A DNA stretch of 9,217 nucleotides from Actinomycetota bacterium. GTDB lineage: Bacteria > Actinomycetota > Actinomycetes > Nanopelagicales > Nanopelagicaceae. The position numbers and the translations under genes were made by a program. This document shows, piece by piece, positions 1 to 6,957 of the stretch. Where the stretch lies: contig WLCS01000029.1 of the NCBI GenBank assembly GCA_009705185.1, positions 1 to 9,217 on the forward strand, in the 5' to 3' direction. A model generated the notes under the pieces. It worked only from the letters and a program-made list of their open reading frames with translations, ran no database searches and was not told the DNA's origin. Numbering within the stretch: position 1 is the first letter of the stretch; each line of letters starts with the position of its first letter.

Positions 1-429
1 ATCAATACCTGTAACAAGTAGTACCCCAATAAAGCTAATGAACATTCCAAGCCACGCTTTAACGGGAATATGTCCGCCGGTTAGTTTGACGAAAAATGCT
101 GCAAAGATTGGTTGCGTCGCCGCAAGTGCTGTGCCTGCAGTAACACTTGTTAATCGCATTGATAAAAAGAATCCGACGAAGTGAAATGCCAGTACTACTC
201 CGGCTAAAACTGCTAGGCGGACTCCCGTGCGGTTGAGGGAATGTTTTAGTGCAAAAGGAATAGTCACAATCGAGCCGCCGAGATTTCGCCAGAAAATCAG
301 CGTTGGGACCGGCATTGTGCTCAGAGCAATGAGCGGGCCAGATGATCCGATGCCACAGATTCCAATAATTAAACGAATCAAGTCAGGGCGCGCAGGCAGC
401 TTCGTGTGGTTGTGAATGCCTGAGTTCAT
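1..429 (-). CDS. EamA/DMT-family membrane transporter, 5' part (gene runs off the left edge)
   Basis: This is an open frame of 143 codons from an ATG at 429, still open at position 1, so only the N-terminal half is present. The protein is strongly hydrophobic. After a short polar head (about residues 1-17) come membrane-spanning stretches near 18-38, 46-62, 71-91, 97-115 and 124-141, the arrangement expected for the first half of a ten-helix drug/metabolite transporter. Family-like features are the WRN (47-49) after the first helix pair, the TAGTALAATQPIF segment (97-109) and the AWLGMFISFIGVLL segment (125-138). EamA proteins are usually inner-membrane exporters of amino acids or other small metabolites; the substrate cannot be read here. 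The gene is divergent from the gene at 472 across 42 bp. No convincing Shine-Dalgarno precedes the ATG, but a TAGGTT box lies 7 nt upstream (see promoter entry). Confidence 0.85.
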   Translation of the reverse strand, partial: MNSGIHNHTKLPARPDLIRLIIGICGIGSSGPLIALSTMPVPTLIFWRNLGGSIVTIPFALKHSLNRTGVRLAVLAGVVLAFHFVGFFLSMRLTSVTAGTALAATQPIFAAFFVKLTGGHIPVKAWLGMFISFIGVLLVTGID

Positions 430-436
430 ATAGGCA

Positions 437-442
437 AACCTA
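437..442 (-). promoter_or_regulatory. candidate -10 box (TAGGTT) of a leaderless transcript for the EamA gene
   Basis: Read on the minus strand, TAGGTT fits the TANNNT pattern of actinobacterial -10 elements and is followed by exactly 7 nt before the ATG at 429. Transcription would then begin at or very near the start codon. No good -35 hexamer is visible. The call rests on the recurrence of the same spacing at other genes in this window. Confidence 0.4.
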
Positions 443-459
443 GCCGATAGGTCACCCGT

Positions 460-465
460 TACTCT
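460..465 (+). promoter_or_regulatory. candidate -10 box (TACTCT) of a leaderless transcript for the PRC-barrel/MgtE_N gene
   Basis: TACTCT fits TANNNT and ends 6 nt before the ATG at 472. There is no purine-rich Shine-Dalgarno in front of that ATG, so a leaderless mRNA is plausible. The box lies where the -35 region of the divergent EamA promoter would fall, so the two promoters would overlap. No clear -35 motif is seen. Confidence 0.4.
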
Positions 466-471
466 TATGCC

Positions 472-1791
472 ATGAGCGGAAATAACATCAATCGCATATT
501 TCTCGCCCGCCTTGCAGGAACAGCAGTCTTTGACCCAAATGGGGATCCAGTCGGCAAGGTGCGCGATGCTGTGGCGACCCTTCGTTCTAATAACCAATCC
601 CCACGTGTACTTGGTTTAGTTGTTGAAGTCCCACTACGACGTCGCGTATTTGTACCTATCACTCGAGTGACATCAATTGAATCCGGTGCAGTTGTTATAA
701 CTGGTTTGCTCAATATGCGCCGCTTTGAAACTCGCACCGGAGAAATGATGGTGCTTGGCGATCTCTTGGACCGAACAATTAGTCTTGTTGAAGATAACGA
801 GCCAGTTTTAGTTGAAGACATGGCGATGGAACAGAACCGCACAGGTGATTGGCTCATAACTCGCGTACACATCATGCGCAAAGGTCGTGGCTTGCGTAGA
901 AAAGGTGCAACCTCCACTGTTACATGGGAAGAAGTAACTGGTTTTGCACATCACGAAACAAATCAAGGTGTAGCTAACTTACTTTCAACGTTGAGCAACT
1001 TGCGCGCAGCTGACTTAGCTGCAGTGTTGCAAGATTTAGCACCAAAGCGTCGCGTTGAAGTTGCTCGCGCACTGAACGATGAACGACTTGCTGATGTTCT
1101 TGAAGAGATGGATGAGTCCGAACGAGTTGCACTCCTTGCTGAACTTGAAGGCGAACGTGCTGCTGATGTTCTTGAAGAGATGGATCCAGATGATGCTGCT
1201 GACTTGCTCCGTGAAATCGGTGAAGAACGCGCTCAAGAATTGATCAATCTCATGGATCCAGAAGATGCAGAAGACGTTCTGCGTTTGATGACATACGAAG
1301 ATTATTCTGCTGGTGGAATGATGACTACAGAACCAATTGTGATGTCTGCTGACTACACAGTGGCTGATGCACTTGCAGCAGTTCGCCAAAGTGAAATTTC
1401 TCCCGCTCTTGCTTCACAAGTATTTATCGCGCGCCAACCACTGGAAACTCCAACAGGAAGATTCATTGGAATGGTGCATTACCAGCGCTTGCTTCGCGAA
1501 CCACCTTCAACTCTGTTGGGTTCAATCGTTGATACCAACACTAAGGGAGTTAATCCCGAGGCATCGTTGCATGCAGTTTCGTCATACTTAGCTAGTTACA
1601 ACTTGCTCTCACTGCCTGTCATTGATGCTAATGACAGACTCCTCGGGGCAGTAACTGTCGATGACGTGCTCGATCACTTGTTGCCAGATAACTGGCGTCA
1701 TGATCACCGCGATTCAGCGGCAACTACTGCTGCTCTAGAGAGCATTGATACAAGTTTTGTTGATTCATTGGATTCAAAGGAAGGGGTATAA
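472..1791 (+). CDS. soluble PRC-barrel + MgtE_N + tandem CBS domain protein (MgtE-like, no transport domain)
   Basis: The protein has 439 residues. Residues about 9-80 look like a PRC-barrel fold (FDPNGDPVGKVRD at 20-32), with a second PRC-like half near 120-158 ending in TVTWEEV. Residues about 168-275 form an MgtE N-terminal superhelical domain of acidic helical repeats (ADVLEEMD at 207-214 and 231-238; DPEDAEDVLRLM at 262-273). Two CBS modules follow at about 280-345 and 348-405. The linker SAGGMMTTEP is typical of MgtE. In MgtE the N and CBS domains sense Mg2+ and gate the channel, but here the protein stops after the CBS pair with no membrane helices, so it is not itself a Mg2+ transporter. 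The best match I recall is M. tuberculosis Rv1232c. It may be a cytosolic metal- or nucleotide-sensing partner (inference). The DUF1003 gene follows after 3 bp, so the two are probably co-transcribed. Confidence 0.88.
   Translation: MSGNNINRIFLARLAGTAVFDPNGDPVGKVRDAVATLRSNNQSPRVLGLVVEVPLRRRVFVPITRVTSIESGAVVITGLLNMRRFETRTGEMMVLGDLLDRTISLVEDNEPVLVEDMAMEQNRTGDWLITRVHIMRKGRGLRRKGATSTVTWEEVTGFAHHETNQGVANLLSTLSNLRAADLAAVLQDLAPKRRVEVARALNDERLADVLEEMDESERVALLAELEGERAADVLEEMDPDDAADLLREIGEERAQELINLMDPEDAEDVLRLMTYEDYSAGGMMTTEPIVMSADYTVADALAAVRQSEISPALASQVFIARQPLETPTGRFIGMVHYQRLLREPPSTLLGSIVDTNTKGVNPEASLHAVSSYLASYNLLSLPVIDANDRLLGAVTVDDVLDHLLPDNWRHDHRDSAATTAALESIDTSFVDSLDSKEGV
1090..1185 (+). repeat. 24-bp exact direct repeat inside the MgtE_N domain (1090-1113 and 1162-1185)
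   Basis: The two copies are identical over 24 bp, both encode ADVLEEMD, and lie 72 bp (24 codons) apart, in frame. A third, diverged unit is visible around 1195-1215. The period matches the helical repeat of the MgtE N-terminal domain, so this is a protein-level repeat with unusually little synonymous divergence between two units, not a mobile or regulatory repeat. Confidence 0.75.
1776..1786 (+). promoter_or_regulatory. Shine-Dalgarno for the DUF1003 gene
   Basis: The purine-rich run AAAGGAAGGGG lies within the last codons of the upstream gene, 8 nt before the ATG at 1795. It supports that start and translation from a shared mRNA, in contrast to the SD-less start of the first gene of the pair. 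Confidence 0.65.
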
Positions 1792-1794
1792 ACC

Positions 1795-2289
1795 ATGGCT
1801 CGCAACTACGGCTTAGATACTCCGCGCGAGACACGACGTTCACTGCGCGCAAACTATGACCCAGAAGCATTCGGTCGTCTCTCCGAAAAATTTGCACGCT
1901 TTCTAGGCACTGCACGTTTCTTGGTGTACATGACTGTCTTTGTTCTCAGTTGGGTTATTTGGAATACATTGGCACCTCAAAGTGCACGCTTTGACGAGTA
2001 TCCATTTATCTTCCTAACTCTGATTCTTTCTCTGCAAGCTTCATACGCCGCTCCCCTGATTTTGCTTGCGCAGAATCGTCAGGCAGATAGAGACAGAATT
2101 TCTCTCAATGAAGATCGTGCGCAAAATGCTCGCAGTATTGCTGATACTGAATATCTCACTCGTGAACTTGCAAGCTTGCGTATTGCTCTCGGTGATGTTG
2201 CTACACGAGATTACTTACGTAATGAACTTGGAGATATTGCCAAAGAGATTGTTGAAGAGTTACGCAAGCCCGAGTCTGACGCCCAATAA
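1795..2289 (+). CDS. DUF1003 family membrane protein
   Basis: The protein has 164 residues, near the usual size for the family. A basic N-terminal head (RETRRSLR at 11-18) precedes two hydrophobic segments at about 41-58 and 70-91, followed by a long charged, probably coiled-coil tail (about 95-160). Diagnostic DUF1003 features are visible: W-x-x-W-N between the helices (53-57), FDEYPFIFL (66-74), the QASYAAP turn (81-87) and LAQNRQADRDR (91-101). Function is unknown; the topology predicts a small inner-membrane protein with both ends in the cytoplasm. Its position 3 bp after the PRC/MgtE_N/CBS gene matches an actinobacterial pairing I recall from mycobacteria, suggesting that the soluble sensor-like protein and this membrane protein work together (inference). 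The 3' end overlaps convergent mrp by 30 bp. Confidence 0.88.
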   Translation: MARNYGLDTPRETRRSLRANYDPEAFGRLSEKFARFLGTARFLVYMTVFVLSWVIWNTLAPQSARFDEYPFIFLTLILSLQASYAAPLILLAQNRQADRDRISLNEDRAQNARSIADTEYLTRELASLRIALGDVATRDYLRNELGDIAKEIVEELRKPESDAQ

Positions 2290-3378
2290 AGATTTCTCTC
2301 GAACAATAAGTTTGGCAACAATTTCCTGAATCGCCTGGGCACTTGGGCTATCAGGTGCAGAAATAACCACAGGTTCACCTGCATCTCCACCTTCGCGAAG
2401 TTCTGCACCAAATGGAATTTTTCCAAGTAGAGGGACGTCAGAGCCAACAAGTTGTGAAAGTCGCTTCGATGTTTCTTCTCCGCCGCCTTCACCGAAAAGT
2501 GAAGTCATGTGTCCACAATCTGCACATGGATATGCAGACATGTTTTCTATGACACCTATGACTCGTTGGTGTATTTGATGGGCAATTCTTCCTGCTCGTT
2601 CTGCAACTTCAGCAGCTGCAATTTGCGGTGTAGTGACAACTAGAATTTCTGATGTCGGAACAAGTTGCCCTAATGAAATCGCTAAATCACCTGTGCCTGG
2701 TGGTAAATCGATGTAGAGAAGATCTAAGTCTCCCCAATATGCATCGGATAAAAGTTGTTCGAGAACTCGATGCAGAAGAGGACCGCGATAAGCGATTGCA
2801 TCTGTGCGTTCTGGCTTAAACATTTCCATCGATACGGTTTTAACTCCGTAGGATTCAAGTGGAATAAACATTTGGTCGATAGCAGTAGGGCGCTGACCAA
2901 TTAGTCCCATCAAGCGTGGAATTGAGTGTCCGTACACATCGGCATCAAGGATTCCTACTCGCAAACCTTTTTGAGCACTTGCCACAGCCAAGTTTGCGGT
3001 GAGTGAAGACTTGCCTACGCCGCCTTTACCTGATGCAACTCCTATGACGCGAGTAAGAGAATCAGCTTGCGCAAATGAGATAAAGCTTTCACGACCGTTG
3101 CGCAGCAGTTTCTTAATATTCGCTCTCTGCTCTTCATCCATAACGCCAAAGGTGATTTCGACTGAAGAGACTCCATCGACTGCGAGAACTGCTTTTTCAA
3201 TATCAGTTTTGAGGCGATCTTTCATTGGGCATCCAGAAATAGTGAGCAAGATTTCAAGCTGTGCGGTACTCCCATTGATGGATGCCGCTTTGACCATTCC
3301 TAACTCGGGCAATGAGCGATGAAGTTCTGGGTCTTGCACGGTGGCAAGTGCTTGATGAAGAAGTTCAATAGTTGTCAT
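2260..3378 (-). CDS. mrp: Mrp/NBP35-family Fe-S cluster carrier ATPase (ApbC-like)
   Basis: The protein has 372 residues. Residues 1-85 are a MIP18/DUF59 domain with the conserved SGCPMKD (48-54). The P-loop ATPase domain follows: deviant Walker A GKGGVGKS (117-124), DADVYGHS switch (145-152), and Walker B-like LYIDLPPGTGD (221-231). The CxxC pair C285/C288 in the YPCADCGH segment (283-290) is the expected site for a bridging Fe-S cluster in the dimer. The family binds clusters and passes them to apo-enzymes in the cytoplasm. The ATG at 3378 overlaps the tatB stop (ATGA), and no separate ribosome site is seen, so translation is probably coupled to tatB. The C-terminal ten or so codons overlap the convergent DUF1003 gene. 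Length and motifs are complete. Confidence 0.95.
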   Translation of the reverse strand: MTTIELLHQALATVQDPELHRSLPELGMVKAASINGSTAQLEILLTISGCPMKDRLKTDIEKAVLAVDGVSSVEITFGVMDEEQRANIKKLLRNGRESFISFAQADSLTRVIGVASGKGGVGKSSLTANLAVASAQKGLRVGILDADVYGHSIPRLMGLIGQRPTAIDQMFIPLESYGVKTVSMEMFKPERTDAIAYRGPLLHRVLEQLLSDAYWGDLDLLYIDLPPGTGDLAISLGQLVPTSEILVVTTPQIAAAEVAERAGRIAHQIHQRVIGVIENMSAYPCADCGHMTSLFGEGGGEETSKRLSQLVGSDVPLLGKIPFGAELREGGDAGEPVVISAPDSPSAQAIQEIVAKLIVREKSLLGVRLGLA

Positions 3379-3677
3379 AGAAGGTCTGGATCAATCTTTG
3401 AAGAAGACTTCTTAGAACGAATTTCATCTTCATCTAACACATTCGAAATTTGCTTCTTAATAAAAGTTTTTGGACGCAAATCTGATGGCTGTAAATCTTC
3501 GAATCCTGGCCCTAAATTCTCTTTCAGCTCATTGGTAGCTGTTGTAGCAAATGAGCGAATCTTTTTTACAAATTTAGCCGCATCTAGTGCAAACTGAGGC
3601 AACTTATCTGGGCCTAGAAGAATCATGGCAAGAAGTGCGAGCCCGATTATTTCTCCAGCACCAAAATCAAAGAACAT
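3375..3677 (-). CDS. tatB: Sec-independent (twin-arginine) protein translocase subunit TatB
   Basis: The protein has 100 residues. The N-terminus is the TatA/B signature: a short periplasmic head with FGAGE (5-9), one membrane helix at about 9-22, the hinge GPDKLP (22-27), then an amphipathic helix (about 28-52) and a charged, poorly conserved tail. The glutamate early in the helix (E9) and the Gly-Pro hinge separate TatB from most other small membrane proteins; the DLRP motif in the tail and the neighbours (htrA upstream, mrp downstream) favour TatB over TatA. It forms the signal-peptide receptor complex with TatC, which is not in this window. An AGAGGTAGG stretch sits about 9 nt before the ATG. 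Spacing from the htrA stop is 17 bp, and the stop overlaps the mrp start. Confidence 0.9.
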   Translation of the reverse strand: MFFDFGAGEIIGLALLAMILLGPDKLPQFALDAAKFVKKIRSFATTATNELKENLGPGFEDLQPSDLRPKTFIKKQISNVLDEDEIRSKKSSSKIDPDLL

Positions 3678-3694
3678 AGAGAAAGCCTACCTCT

Positions 3695-4813
3695 TTACTT
3701 GGAAGCTGTAAGAGTGAGAGTGACGCTCTTGGAGACCGCACCGCGCTTATAAGTAATCTTGACCGAATCTCCAACATTGTGCGAACGAATGGCGACAATC
3801 AACTCTTCTGCTGATGAAATTTCTCTGCCATCAAATTCGGTAATGACATCTCCTGCTTTAAGACCAACTTTATCTGCTGGACCACCTTTGGAAATCGCAT
3901 CGTTAGCCTTTGCGATTAGTGCGCCCTTGCCCGAATAATTCATATCAACTGACACACCGATTACAGGATAAGTTGCTTTTCCATTCTTGATTAATTGTTC
4001 AGCTGTCTTGCGTGCTTGATTTATTGGAATAGCAAAACCTAAACCTATGGAGCCAGTCTGCGAATTCATAGATGAACCAAGTGTTGCAATTGCTGAATTA
4101 ACACCGATAACAGCCCCAGTTGCATCTACAAGTGGTCCACCTGAATTGCCCGGATTAATTGCAGCGTCAGTTTGAAGTGCGTTGATAAAGGAGTTCTCTG
4201 ACTCTGATTCCCCTGCAGTTACGGCGCGATCTTTGGCGCTAATGATTCCGAGAGTGACGGTACCTGTGAGTCCTAAAGGAGAACCAATTGCAATTACAGA
4301 ATCACCCACAGCGATTTTGTCGCTATCTCCAAATTGAAGAGCTTTTAACTTAGCTCCCGTAATTTTCAAAACTGCTAAATCATAAGAACTATCTCTGCCA
4401 ATTACTTTTGCATCGTAATCAGAGCCATCGTTAAGACGAACGGAAATTTTGCCGCCACTGGAGACTGATGCTGCGATGACGTGATTATTCGTCAAAATGT
4501 AACCAGCGCTATCAATGACAAATCCTGAACCAGTAGATCCACCGTCGTTTGCAATAGCTTCAATGGAGACAACAGATGGCAGAACTCTCTGAGCAATTTC
4601 AGCAACCGAGCCAACGGGACGTTCAATATTTGATGAAGACTTAACTAGGTTTACCGAATGTCCAAAAAATGAACCAGTTGAGGATGCGCCAACAGTGCCT
4701 GCAATGACTCCAACAATGAGTGCGAGAGAGATTGCAGACTTAAGAGAAATAGATCGTCCGAGTCCTCTTTTACTTGGAGCAGTCCACCAAGGTCCTTGGT
4801 TAAATTCACTCAC
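3695..4813 (-). CDS. htrA: HtrA/DegP-like membrane-anchored serine protease with one PDZ domain
   Basis: The protein has 372 residues from a GTG at 4813. A cytoplasmic head (1-23) is followed by a single membrane segment (about 24-44) that acts as a signal anchor and places the protease outside the membrane. The trypsin-like domain spans about 70-270 with a complete triad: H111 in TNNHV, D145 in YDLAV and S224 in NPGNSGGPL. One PDZ domain occupies about 283-372, with GLKAGDVITEFDG at 317-329. The family degrades or refolds misfolded envelope proteins. GGAGA at 4821-4825 lies 7 nt upstream and supports the GTG. The head is much shorter than the long disordered head I recall for mycobacterial HtrA. 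In mycobacteria sigE and rseA lie just upstream; here only 26 bp separates it from the O-methyltransferase gene. Confidence 0.93.
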   Translation of the reverse strand: MSEFNQGPWWTAPSKRGLGRSISLKSAISLALIVGVIAGTVGASSTGSFFGHSVNLVKSSSNIERPVGSVAEIAQRVLPSVVSIEAIANDGGSTGSGFVIDSAGYILTNNHVIAASVSSGGKISVRLNDGSDYDAKVIGRDSSYDLAVLKITGAKLKALQFGDSDKIAVGDSVIAIGSPLGLTGTVTLGIISAKDRAVTAGESESENSFINALQTDAAINPGNSGGPLVDATGAVIGVNSAIATLGSSMNSQTGSIGLGFAIPINQARKTAEQLIKNGKATYPVIGVSVDMNYSGKGALIAKANDAISKGGPADKVGLKAGDVITEFDGREISSAEELIVAIRSHNVGDSVKITYKRGAVSKSVTLTLTASK

Positions 4814-4820
4814 AGCACAT

Positions 4821-4825
4821 TCTCC
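4821..4825 (-). promoter_or_regulatory. Shine-Dalgarno selecting the GTG start of htrA
   Basis: GGAGA on the minus strand is 7 nt before GTG 4813. No ATG suits the N-terminus better, so this site decides the start. Confidence 0.65.
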
Positions 4826-4839
4826 ATCAGATTATTGTG

Positions 4840-5466
4840 CTACAACTTCGTAGCGAGTAACAAACCATCGCCTACAGGAATCAGTGAAGTCACCCAGGAT
4901 TCTGTATCTGCTTTAATCAATTTCCCAGCTTCGCGAAGTGCAACAGTTTTGGGATCGCGCTGAGCGGGATCTGGAACTTTTGCACCACCAAAGAAATTAT
5001 CTACTACAAATACGCCGCCACTTCGAAGAATGCGGTGTGCTTCAGAAATCGCAAAACTTAAATCTTCAGGGTTGTGGCGAAAAATTACGAGATCATATGC
5101 GCGGTCGGTAAGTTTGGTCATGACATCCATTACTGAGTTAGTAATTAACCTAAAGCGACTCTGAGCAATATCTGCATCAGCAAGTGCGAGTTTTGCAATC
5201 GATGTATGTTCCATCTCGTCATCTATTGATGTCAACGTTCCGCTGGAAAGCATTCCTTCAAGTAACCACAACGATCCGACGCCAGAGCCAGTACCGATTT
5301 CCACAACTGATTGGGCTTTAATTTGATGAGCGAGCTGACGAAGGTATGCGCCGGTACCTTGCGAAACATCTACTACGCCATTTTCAACGCCGCGTGCTCG
5401 GGCTGCTTGCTTTACAGAATCTTCGAGAATAAAGGTCTCTGCATAAAGATGCGGATCGATATTCAT
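4840..5466 (-). CDS. SAM-dependent O-methyltransferase, class I (O-methyltransferase family 3-like)
   Basis: The protein has 208 residues from the ATG at 5466. The SAM-binding motif I is clear (VVEIGTGSGVGSL at 54-66), with an acidic patch (IDDE at 81-84) to bind the SAM ribose. DN at 156-157 and VPDPAQRDP (164-172) are typical of the bacterial catechol-type methyltransferases beside sigE/htrA in actinobacteria (Rv1220c, from memory). The usual FIDADK metal-binding segment is replaced by VIFRHNPED (127-135), so the normal divalent-metal aspartate is not obvious. The substrate is unknown. The frame extends to a TTG at 5484, but I prefer the ATG at 5466 because it overlaps the aminopeptidase stop as ATGA, a common coupled arrangement. 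The htrA gene follows after 26 bp. Confidence 0.88.
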   Translation of the reverse strand: MNIDPHLYAETFILEDSVKQAARARGVENGVVDVSQGTGAYLRQLAHQIKAQSVVEIGTGSGVGSLWLLEGMLSSGTLTSIDDEMEHTSIAKLALADADIAQSRFRLITNSVMDVMTKLTDRAYDLVIFRHNPEDLSFAISEAHRILRSGGVFVVDNFFGGAKVPDPAQRDPKTVALREAGKLIKADTESWVTSLIPVGDGLLLATKL

Positions 5467-6944
5467 GAGAGAGACACTATCCAATCAATGAACAATCGCA
5501 CGCCGAAACCGGTTCCGCCTTTAACATTTTCTCCAGAATCGGTTTCACTTCGCCCTGGGCCTGCGATATCCAGATGGACCCAACGACTATCACCTACGAA
5601 ATGTTCGAGATAGAGAGCGGCGGTGACAGATCCGGCAGAATAATCTCCCTTACTTGCATCATGATTGAGATCTGCAACATCACTATTTAATGAATCTGCA
5701 TAGTCATCAACGAGAGGCATATGCCACGTGCGATCTCCGCTGGATTCACCTAGTGCCACAAATTGTTGAGCGAGTTTCTTATCTCGTGAATACAGGGCTG
5801 CGTACTGACGTCCCAATCCAAGTGTTGCCGAACCAGTAAGAGTTGCAATATCAATTAAGTAATCAGGGTCGAGATTTTCGACAGCGTATGAAAGACCATC
5901 TGCCAATACCAATCGTCCTTCTGCATCAGTGTTAATAATTTCGACTGTTGTGCCACCGTATTGTGTGATGACATCAGAAGGTCGCTGCGAAGTTCCGGAG
6001 AGCGCGTTTTCCGCGCACATCATTAACACAGTTACGCGAACCAATGGTTGTAATTCTGGAAGTGCGCTAATTGTCGCAAGTGCCGCCGCAGCGCCAGCCA
6101 TATCACTTTTCATCGCTGTCATAAATTCATATGGGCGCTTCAGAGAAACTCCACCAGTATCGAATGTGATTCCTTTTCCGACAATCACAATGTGCGGAAG
6201 TGTTGCTGCGGCATTTGCCTTTAAGCGCGGAATGTATGAAAGTTCAATAAATCGTGGACCAGGATTGGGAGAGGAATTTCCAACTGCACGCAATCCGCCA
6301 AATTTGTTGAGTTCTTTTCCAGAGAGCACCTTGATTGCCAGCCCTTTTTCATCAGCAATCTTCTTAGCTTCCTGCGCCATCCATAGTGGATTCTTAATGT
6401 TCGCCGGTGTATGAATTAAATCTCTGGCGGTGTAGAGAGCTTGGGCAATAACAGAAGCGCGAGAAACGGTGTCTTTTTCTAGCGTTGCAATTGCAACAGT
6501 GGGAATCTCGGCTGTCTTTTCAGTCTTGAGATTCCATGAGTACGCACCTAGAAGAATCGATACTCCGTGAGCTTTGATCTGCTCCTTACTTTCTGCGCAC
6601 AACGTAATTACCTCGATTGCTTTACCGCGTACCTTCTTACCGATTGCAGCGCCTGCTGCACGGAACGAGGCCAAACTTTCATCTCCAAGGCCAACTAAAT
6701 AAAGACGATCAACCTGTGAATCTGAGTGCAGGACTGGAATTTCGTAAATTTCCCCAGATTTTCCGGATGGAGAAAAGAATGAAACCTCATCAACGAGATT
6801 AATTTCAAAGAACTTTTGAAGAGCGCTAATAAGTTTCTTGCTACCGGAAAATGAAATTACTCCGTCTTGTGATTTTGTGTAACCAAGTGCAAGAACATCT
6901 GCTCCGACTACGGATTCAAGCTCGGGAGCAACTGCGTGAAGAAT
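5463..6944 (-). CDS. pepA: leucyl aminopeptidase (M17 cytosolic aminopeptidase), probable non-canonical ATT start
   Basis: The C-terminal catalytic domain is intact. Numbered from the proposed start, the two-metal site is K257 and D262 (VGKGITFDTGG), D281 (MKSDMAG), and D340, E342, R344 (NTDAEGRL). The enzyme removes N-terminal residues from peptides in the cytoplasm. The first in-frame ATG/GTG/TTG is a TTG at 6674, which would give 403 residues and remove the N-terminal domain. Yet the frame is open and protein-like upstream to a TGA overlapping the end of the DUF3117 gene, and includes LESVVGADVLALGYT and RLYLVGLG, as expected for the family's N-domain. Full length (about 493 residues) is reached only by starting near 6944, where the best codon is ATT with a weak GGA 7 nt before it. 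The family is certain; the exact start is uncertain. Confidence 0.88.
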   Translation of the reverse strand: MLHAVAPELESVVGADVLALGYTKSQDGVISFSGSKKLISALQKFFEINLVDEVSFFSPSGKSGEIYEIPVLHSDSQVDRLYLVGLGDESLASFRAAGAAIGKKVRGKAIEVITLCAESKEQIKAHGVSILLGAYSWNLKTEKTAEIPTVAIATLEKDTVSRASVIAQALYTARDLIHTPANIKNPLWMAQEAKKIADEKGLAIKVLSGKELNKFGGLRAVGNSSPNPGPRFIELSYIPRLKANAAATLPHIVIVGKGITFDTGGVSLKRPYEFMTAMKSDMAGAAAALATISALPELQPLVRVTVLMMCAENALSGTSQRPSDVITQYGGTTVEIINTDAEGRLVLADGLSYAVENLDPDYLIDIATLTGSATLGLGRQYAALYSRDKKLAQQFVALGESSGDRTWHMPLVDDYADSLNSDVADLNHDASKGDYSAGSVTAALYLEHFVGDSRWVHLDIAGPGRSETDSGENVKGGTGFGVRLFIDWIVSLS

Positions 6945-6957
6945 TTCTAAATCCGCT

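Noticed and set aside
430..471. Mg2+ riboswitch (M-box) upstream of the MgtE-like gene
   Set aside because: Only 42 bp separate it from the divergent gene and the start is probably leaderless; there is no room for an M-box.
465..917. Open frame of 150 codons on the minus strand
   Set aside because: It lies fully inside the PRC/MgtE_N/CBS gene, is rich in Arg, Ser and Thr with no domain pattern, and has no promoter or ribosome site. It is a shadow frame.
472..1791. Calling this gene a magnesium transporter MgtE
   Set aside because: The protein ends after the CBS domains and contains no membrane helices, so the transport domain is missing.
5929..6414. Open frame of 161 codons on the plus strand
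   Set aside because: It is antisense to the catalytic core of leucyl aminopeptidase, whose metal ligands are all intact; the antisense product shows no family features.
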